Of a stretch of DNA of 64,000 nt, positions 56,894 to 64,000 are shown in pieces. Source of the DNA: Sistotremastrum niveocremeum HHB9708 (taxonomy: Eukaryota; Basidiomycota; Agaricomycetes; Sistotremastrales; Sistotremastraceae); the NCBI GenBank assembly GCA_001630475.1, contig KV419438.1:65187-129186 (forward strand). Reading direction: 5' to 3'. Positions within the stretch are counted from its first letter, which is position 1; each line of letters begins with the position of its first letter. The notes beneath the pieces were generated by a model. It worked only from the letters and a program-made list of their open reading frames with translations, had not been told where the DNA came from and searched no databases. The translations under genes were made by a program, and so were the position numbers.

Positions 56894-58574
56894 CTAATAC
56901 TCCGCCACGCAAAGGTTGTCGTGGAGGAGAAAAAAGAGCCGGCCATTAATTGGATCGAAGGCCATCTCATACAACGGCCGATCGAGAAGCATACTAGTAG
57001 GATTTTTACCGGCCTTTGTTGAAACCCAGTGTACCTCAGGAGGCACTCTGAGGTTAACAAAACCGGTCCTGGACAAGGACTGTACTGAAGAGAATAGAGC
57101 GTAGATCGACGAAGGCGGCTTTCTCTGCTCCCCAAAAAGAGTGAAAGTCCTCATGTCGATTATATCTCCTCCTACGATTCCGATAAACGTTCCATCAAAG
57201 TTACCAATCTTTAAGGAGGTGGTTGTGGCGCTCTGGACCTTCACGTTCCAACACGAATTCGCGTCGGCAGCTTTCTCCGATCCGTCCAAGTCCAATGATA
57301 AACGCTGAATGGTTTGCGGGTCAAATGTCCTCATGGAGATGATGGGTGGTAAAGGTAGAATGTCGACTGCGAATGATGAGCCGTTGTAGGGATATCTGCA
57401 GGAAATAATAGTAGATCCGGGAGTATTGAACCCTGGGAAATGATAGTTATGTAGAGCATGATGTCCCATGATATGAAGACATCGGCAAGATAATTGTCTC
57501 TCAGGCCAAAGCTGAGCATGTCCGGAAACCAGCATGCCTTTCAGCGATGGCAGTTCCATGGGAATGTCCACGGCGAAAATTCCCAGCCTTTTCTCGTCCG
57601 TCAGCCTTCCCAACAACTGTGTGAATATGAAGAAACTTCCGTGAGGGTCGAACACAACGTTGGAGATTGGTTTCCAATTGGATACCTGGAGCTTGAGTTA
57701 TGGTCAGAGAGCTCAACTAAGATTTTCTCGATGATGACTCACTTCACGCTTCTCACTCACGAGTTTTGCGCCTCTGACGTTTCTCCAGTCACAAATAAAT
57801 TTGGACCCGATGTGATCAAATATAAGTATGAACGAGCCCTTCAAGACTATCTCGTTGACAGATTGGACAAGAATGAGGCTCGTTCCCAGGAATAGATGGC
57901 GACACTGTTCGACCTGTCCGATTTCTGGTAAGAGGGAGATTTTGAGGACCAGGATTTCTGGTCCTGGCTGTGGGTGCCAGGGTGAATATATGATCCCAGT
58001 GGAAAGGATGGCTAAAGTCAGTCGGCTGCGGTCTTCTGAGAGCTCTCCACATGCTCGTGCGCGTTCTACTGGGAACGGCACTTGATGCTCAAACATCTGA
58101 CCACTTATTATGTCACAAATGATCAAGGACCATTCATGGTTCGAATTCCAAACTACGAAACGGTCGAGAACAAAGAGGATTTTGGCTCGAGGGGAGCTTT
58201 TCCAGCCCAATTTTGACGTTCCACGACCAATGACAGTTGTCTTTTTGGGATAGAGAGTAGAGAATACGGATGCCTTGACTCTTGTCGCCAAAGAGCATGC
58301 CTTTGCAGCTTGCTTAAGCAGAAGAGAACCGGGTATAGAAGATTGACTGTATCCGATGGGAATTGGTATGTCGAAGGAGTTTGGACATCGGAGCAAGATC
58401 TCTCGGTTATCAATGATAACCATTCTTAGCCATCTGCACGTCTTGACGAAGTCATAGATTACTTGTGAGATCATCTCGAACTTCTCTTACCTGAGCCATC
58501 GATATCAAATCTTGCAGGACCAAGTCGATCGATAGCTTCGAGATGAGTTCAGGAGGTAGTGATTCAAGTCCCAT
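56894..58574 (-). CDS. F-box protein
   Basis: ATG 58574 gives an F-box-like start MGLESLPPELISKLSIDLVL then QDLISMAQ (family LP-ELL--I---L---DL--la). A 49-nt intron (GTAAGA...GTCAAG) joins it to TCRWLRMVIIDNREILL. A second intron (GTGAGT...CTCCAG near 57660-57710) joins SEKREV to SNWKPISNVVFDPHG. The body is about 480 residues of beta-rich sequence (KILFVLDRFVVWNSNHEWSL, SRCLHIMGHHALHNYHF-like, IVGGDIIDMRTFTLFG), without WD40 or LRR repeats I can name. Substrate recruitment to an SCF ligase is inferred from the F-box. Confidence 0.65.
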
Positions 58575-59598
58575 TTTCGTCTAGATACGATGATGAGCAG
58601 ATCACTGGCAAATATCGAAGTTGAGACCTCGCTGAGAGGCAAGCAGTCCGGAGGCAAGGACAAGGGCAAGGAGGGAAGTTGAGTGTCGGAGTCTCGGAGA
58701 GCGGCACGCGTTCGGCAGATCGGAGAACGAATTTTGAACCCGTTTACGAGCCCGATATCTCCGTTTCTGCTCTCCAAGCCCCCCACAATCGTCGTCAACA
58801 GCATCGTTGCATTGGTCTCAGGCTCTCGCCTGTTATGGAACATTCAAACGGCATGGTTATTGCACGGTCTCGATAACGTCATGAACATGTTTATGAGTCT
58901 CTATTATACCGAGACTCTTCAACACGGCACACAACTTGAATGAACATCTTGCCGTTGGATTGACGTGGCACCATAATCTGGTATGCTTTCCAAGTAAGCT
59001 CAACTGGCTTTCCACTCACGGTGTATATTTTAGAGCCTCGAGAGTCAGTGTATGCCACATATCCAATGCCTGAGCTTGATCCCCGACATCCTCTTTTTTT
59101 GTCGATGATCGGCGGGCTTCTTTAGGTTCTTTCTGTCACAGGCCGTCCAGCAAAACGATCGGAATGAGCTCCCACTGTATCTGCTACTCCAAATTCATCG
59201 ATTTCGTGCTGTCGTCTCCACTGCCACATTCGCTCGCTACACGTCCCCGCAGCTCGCAGGGCTCGAGCGGCGAGGGGTCAGTAGTGGGTTGACTTGCTGG
59301 AGAAGTTCGTGACGCGTCCCTCCGGTCTTCAGGCCTCAAGTGTAGGCGCCCCCACAGAGGTCGCTGATCCTCCGATCCGGCCAACGTCTCAACAGCGTAA
59401 GACAAAAGCTCTGGGGATCTCCACCTCAATTGCATCAATTGAACTTGTGGCTGGTGCAGAGGCAGGGAATGCATCTTGAAACCTGGCTGAATACACGAAC
59501 GTACGTCGCTTTCGGTTCCGCGAAGGTTGCGACACTAATTCGGTCAGAGAAGGCACTATTTATTCATACAACATACATGGCATACACCGGATAGGCTA
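58575..59598. other. 1-kb stretch without a recognisable gene
   Basis: Lies upstream of the F-box gene and downstream of the NACHT-WD40 gene. Frames such as 58683-58943 (plus) and 59184-59474 (minus) lack family motifs. No repeats recognised. Confidence 0.45.
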
Positions 59599-62500
59599 CT
59601 ACTCGTTTGCGTCAGAAGGTTCACTAGTAACGTCCGCTTGCTCTGCAACTACTTGCTCTTTTGTTGACTCCACAGACAGGTCTGAACTACAATGTATCCA
59701 CCGGTCTCCGTGTTCGAATTCACTGAAATCAATGATGGTTGGATCGGCACCTAGTAGTTTCTTGCATCTGCCCCACAAAAAAGTGCGGCGATACTCCGAA
59801 GGAAGCCACAAAAGCAGCTTGCGTTCTCCTCCATCCTCTGAATGAACCCATCCGTCCTTGTCGATCCGAGGGAACGTCGCTTCCAGTTCCGCTTGTGATT
59901 CGGGTTTGAGTGGCCCGGAATCGTGTTCGATGTCCCAAATGCGGATGACACCGTCACCTGCTGCTGAGACGACGCGCGTCTCGTCGAAGAAGTGTGCCAT
60001 TTTAACGCCAGAGCTATGTCCCTCCCAAGGGCTGCCAATCAATTCTCCAGTGTCGATCTCCCATAACCGAATCGCGTGATCCTCACTGGATGATAGCAGA
60101 CGCGTGCCATCGGCAGAGAATATGACCGAGTTCACTCTCTCGGTGCCGTGTTGCAATTGTTTTCCAAACAGCAGGGTGTTCAGATTTAAGAAGACAATGA
60201 CGCCATTGTACAGCGCTATCGCAGCGAGATCCTTCTTCGGCGAGAGAGTGATTGTTCTTATTTTTGTTTCGGTGTTGTTAGGGATTTCGAGTGGATCGTC
60301 GGTCGGCTCGCCACTCTCCGCGTCCCAGATGCGAATGGTACAATCACGAGAACATGATATGATGTGGTCATCGTCATCAAAGAAATGAGCTGCAGAAACC
60401 GTCTCTTTGTGACCTACGAGGGGCTTCGTGGCCATCTTCCACGGGTTAGTAGTCGTATCCCATACACATACGGTTTTGCCGCCGCAACTCAGGAGGCGTT
60501 TTCCGTCTTCGTCAAAAGACAGGCTCCGAGGGCTATCATTATGACCCTCCATCACCAACGTTTCTGACACAACATGAACTTTCTTCCCTGTCCTGGTATC
60601 CCAGACGCGGATTGTCTTGTCATGAGAACAAGACACGAGATGCTTGCCGTTTGGAGAGACTGCTAGGTCGGAGATTACACCATTGTGTCCGAGAATTGGT
60701 CGTTGTGATCGGACATTGGCTGACAGACTAAAACGATGGATTGACCCATCCGTGGCTCCTGTAAATATACGCCCTCCAGGTGCGACGGCCACGACTTTAT
60801 GCACGACCCTCTTATCATCCCGCAGGCTTGATTTCTCAACCAAGGCCCTATCCAGGAGATAGATTTTGCCCTCCTCTGTTCCCGCTGCGATGTATTGTCC
60901 ATCCATAGAAATTTGGATGCTTTCCACGTCTTCGACTTCTGTGATCGAATTCCCAATGGGAGACGCATAATGGAGGTCCCATAAGCGAAGAGTCTGGTCT
61001 CCGGCAGACGACACTATGATGGGCTCATATTCGTCCGGTGAGACTGCAACACTCTTTATATATGCGGTGTGCTTGTTGCTGGGGACTCGTTTAGGTTTTT
61101 GCGCTCCCGAGGCAACATCGAACACCCGAACATATCCTGAGTCATGTCCAGCCACCACAGAGAGGCCACTGGGAGAGAAACTGAGGGCGCAGAAGCTACC
61201 TTCGGTAGTGGTCACTTTGTGCCGAACGATCCATTCTATGCTCCCGGATTTGCGCTCGAGAATTGATACAGAACAATCGCCCAGTGCAAATGCGAGGTGA
61301 GAGGTATCTCTGGATATTGTCATATATTTGATCCCGGGTTCCGGCAGGTCCAAGAGCTGGGCGGTGGATATTGTCGCGCTCTTTTCGATGTCCCAAGCGG
61401 ACAAGTATCCAGCAGATGTACCGACCCAAAGGATGCTCGAGTCGGGCGAAATTTGGAGGCAAATGATCGGATGGTCAGATACTTTCAGTGGTTCGGTAGT
61501 CAACTCGTGGTTAGAGATGTCTGTGACAATGACCTGGTCACTGGACGTGGTCGCGGCAATCAATCTGGTGTCTGAAGAGGCTACGAGAACGGGATGTTCA
61601 GTATTGATGGGGCGGGATGTCAAAAGTTTGCCACTGTCTATATTCCACAAGTTCAAGGCTTTTTCTGTTGCCGTGATCAAAGAAATGCCGTCGAAGGAGA
61701 AAGACATCGCTTTGATTGGAAGCTTCTCTGACTCTCCACGGTCAGCTAGAACTTTGATGACCGGGCTCCGCTCATGGTGTTTGTCGCTCCGCACCTTCAC
61801 GGTCTTGTCGAAGAGGGACATGTACTCTTTGGATACGATGCTCGATCGGGGAGCGAGTGGGAGGACAGACACATAAAGGTGCGGCGGACTGAAAGCTATC
61901 ACATCCGCGCAATCTCCTATGAACTTTCGGGCGTCGTTTCCGAAGTTCACAAGCTCCTTGTCTCCGAATTTCTGGACAGACGATTACTGCACGGTCACAC
62001 ATGATCAAATAATTGATAGACTTACTTGTGCCCATCTGACCATCAGATGAATAGAGTTGCTTGAGCCATAGATGTTAGGACTTAACGCGAGAAGTTCAAG
62101 CCAGAACAAGAACTTCGTTCTGATGAATGTGTGGACTAGTCCGGCCAACTCGGTGTCCCACTGGCATTCGAGCAGATGGTCCGCCCAAAATTTTGAAGCG
62201 TAAAGTAGTTGGTTTGAAACGTGATTTTTTGTGCTGTCGACATTCAAAGACTTCGTGGCGGAATAAGAGGTTTTGAATCCGGAGATGTTAAATTTGAGCT
62301 CAGTCTTCATGACTGTCAAACACGCTTTAGCAAGTGCTTTGTCATGCGCGAGGGGGTCCACGTGATAAATTTGACTTCGCTTCTTATCGAACAGGAAATC
62401 TCTGAAGGACGAGTGGAGGGCTTGTACTGGTTCCTGAGAGCCAGAACTAACGCCGGTTAGAAGCGATCCCATTTGATCTAAAATATCGTCCTCAAGTGGG

Positions 62501-64000
62501 CCGCACAATCCGGTGAGATCGGTAATGGATAGTGGATCATAGACACAAAGAAATCTCCCAAGAACTTTGCGGAAAATGGGAATACGACCGTCATCGTCGT
62601 TGGAGAAAGGAAAGATCTTTTGTAATATGACCGTGTATAGCTTGTCAATCCCAAGATCAATCCCCTGCAGCTCGCAATCGTCTGTCGCAAGCAGCTCACT
62701 GAGACGTTTGGTTGGATTCCACCCCGGCTCGAGGACGAACCTGCAGGCCGTGAACGCCCATTGGAATGAGCCCTCGGATCTCTTGACCAAGGCCCTAGTC
62801 CACTCCATGTTGGGCCACTTTCTGTCAAATTCTGGCAGGTAGTGTTTGAACACGTTCCGGTAATAAACTTCAAGGTCCTCCTCGGCTGCTGGAACCAAGT
62901 GATGACGTTTGACGTTCTTATTTCCGGAGAATGTATCTTCTATCCACTTTTCCCGGCGAGAGGTCACAAGAATACGGAAATTTCTTGGGAGCTCGTGCAA
63001 TCGTTCGGAAAGGCTCCTGAGAAGTTCGGTGCGTGCAGCTCCATCATCGCACTCGTCCAGAGCATCGATGACAATGAAGATTGGTCCAAGGAACTGCACT
63101 TTATTTGCAGGAGCAAGGATGAACTCATCGAATTGTCGTTGGACGGAATCCGTGTGGCGAAGCTCATGGCCATGGGGATTTGAGGGACCGGTGATTTGGC
63201 CAAGCTCTTCCTTCCATTCAGGAATCAGATCTGCGAGGTCCCGAGAGATTTTTGGGAAAACAGCAGCTGCATTGCGCTTATTTATGTCCGCTTTATCGAA
63301 GAAGAACGAGGAACCAAGGCGACCAAGAGAAGAGAAACGTTGGGCGATGGTATGAGCGATGGCTGATTTACCCGCTCCAGGGAAACCTATCAGCCAAAGG
63401 AGAGAGGCCCCTGCTATACTGTCTTCACCCTGTTCGCTTGCAACGGTGCGATCAATGCCGATTCCTTGGTCGACTTTGTGGTCAGTCCGGACAGTCCCAG
63501 TGTTGATAGCAGGGTCTTCAAATTTTGACTCGTTTGACTGGCTATTATCCGTTTCCTGTTCATTTTGGTCCCGGAAAGCAGCTCCCCATCGAGCAATCTC
63601 ATCAAGGGTACGTGTTCGAGTGTGGGGAAGACATCCCTTCTCGGGGGCAAAACTTGTCCCGTCGACGTATGGCATATCATTCAAAGATACATCGATGGCT
63701 TCAAAGGATGTGAGAACTACACAGACCCCTCAAAGCGCCGCAACATACCTAGATTTTCCACGAGCTTCAGAGTTTGCAACACCACAATTTCGATCTCCAA
63801 TGTGGCTCGATCTTTGAATGCTCTCCTGAGCTTCTCCAGACTCTGGACAAGCTTCTGGACTACTCCGCCTGTATTGATCGTGAGGTTTTTCAAAGTTCGG
63901 TTTGCTGAGTGGACTATCAGAAGGTAGAATGATTGTCGAAAGAGGAAAAGCCTGACCGAATTCCTTGTCTTCAGCATATTGCTGAATGAAGTAGCCGCAC
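59599..64000 (-). CDS. NACHT-WD40 (NLR-like) protein, 5' end outside window
   Basis: About 1,400 residues seen. The N-terminal end at the window edge is helical (VVQKLVQSLEKLRRAF, LQTLKLVENL) and of unnamed type. After a short intron near 63710-63760 it continues AIDVSLNDMPYVDG. The NACHT ATPase follows: Walker A GFPGAGKSAIAHTIAQRF, Walker B FIVIDALDECDDG, the RILVTSR sensor, the PLSITDLTGLCG winged-helix-like part and the LHSSFRDFL block common to fungal NACHT proteins. An intron at about 61951-62003 leads to the WD40 domain, about ten repeats (for example SCSHDKTIRVWDTRTGKKV, SCSRDCTIRIWDAESGEP, SSSEDHAIRLWEIDTGELI, SAAGDGVIRIWDIEHDS). Fungal NLRs act in self/non-self recognition and heterokaryon incompatibility. 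The stop is at 59599. Confidence 0.85.

Noticed and set aside
1-64000. LTR, virus-like or LINE elements
   Set aside because: No reverse transcriptase, integrase, capsid or LTR pair was recognised on either strand. The only mobile DNA seen is three small TIR elements.

Overview
The window is nuclear DNA of a filamentous basidiomycete, most likely an agaricomycete. Protein-coding genes are cut by many introns of about 50-60 nt with GT-AG ends. Gene content is typical of that class: F-box/LRR-like proteins, a DUF6533 seven-helix protein, a NACHT-WD40 (NLR-like) protein, eEF1B-gamma-like glutathione transferases and large 2-oxoglutarate/Fe(II) oxygenase-like families. There is one run of 615 Ns at 30239-30853. 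I saw no LTR or virus-like element.

Layout. 0-13 kb: a SAP-domain protein (18-2354), three tandem minus-strand paralogs with a six-cysteine Zn2Cys6-like knuckle (2522-6824), a TLC-domain membrane protein, a DUF1917-type protein and a MIF4G-domain protein. 13-21 kb: RER1, four eEF1B-gamma-like GSTs (three on minus, one on plus) and KTI12. 22-41 kb is the accessory heart of the window. It holds four paralogous 2OG-Fe(II) oxygenase-like genes (22114, 34017, 36628 and 38966, all plus), a DUF6533 gene, and two paralogous genes fusing a pRiA4b ORF3-like domain to a MYND finger (27717 and 31334). Between the two MYND genes lies a DNA element with 118-bp perfect inverted repeats spanning the N gap. 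A 300-bp element packed with GAGTACTC palindromes lies between the second and third oxygenases. 41-64 kb returns to conserved genes: NAB2-type CCCH RNA-binding protein, F-box protein, CPA2 (arginine-specific carbamoyl-phosphate synthase large subunit), CSC1/TMEM63-type channel, 5-alpha-reductase-like membrane enzyme, a second F-box protein, and a large NACHT-WD40 protein that runs off the right edge.

How the genes work together. Most conserved genes are unrelated housekeeping neighbours (ER retrieval, tRNA modification via Elongator, mRNA 3'-end quality control, arginine synthesis, membrane mechanosensation). The accessory block looks like a birth-and-death cluster made by tandem duplication and small DNA transposons. 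The most notable signal is in the oxygenase array. The fourth copy keeps the HxD...H...R active-site set. The other three have open, intron-conserved frames but have replaced the HxD pair at the same alignment columns, and two of them have also lost the 2OG-binding arginine. This looks like a family moving from enzyme to non-catalytic fold next to its only intact member.

Exon boundaries were read by eye from splice signals and frame continuity. Gene ends are firm where a stop codon is visible, while internal boundaries may be off by a few codons.
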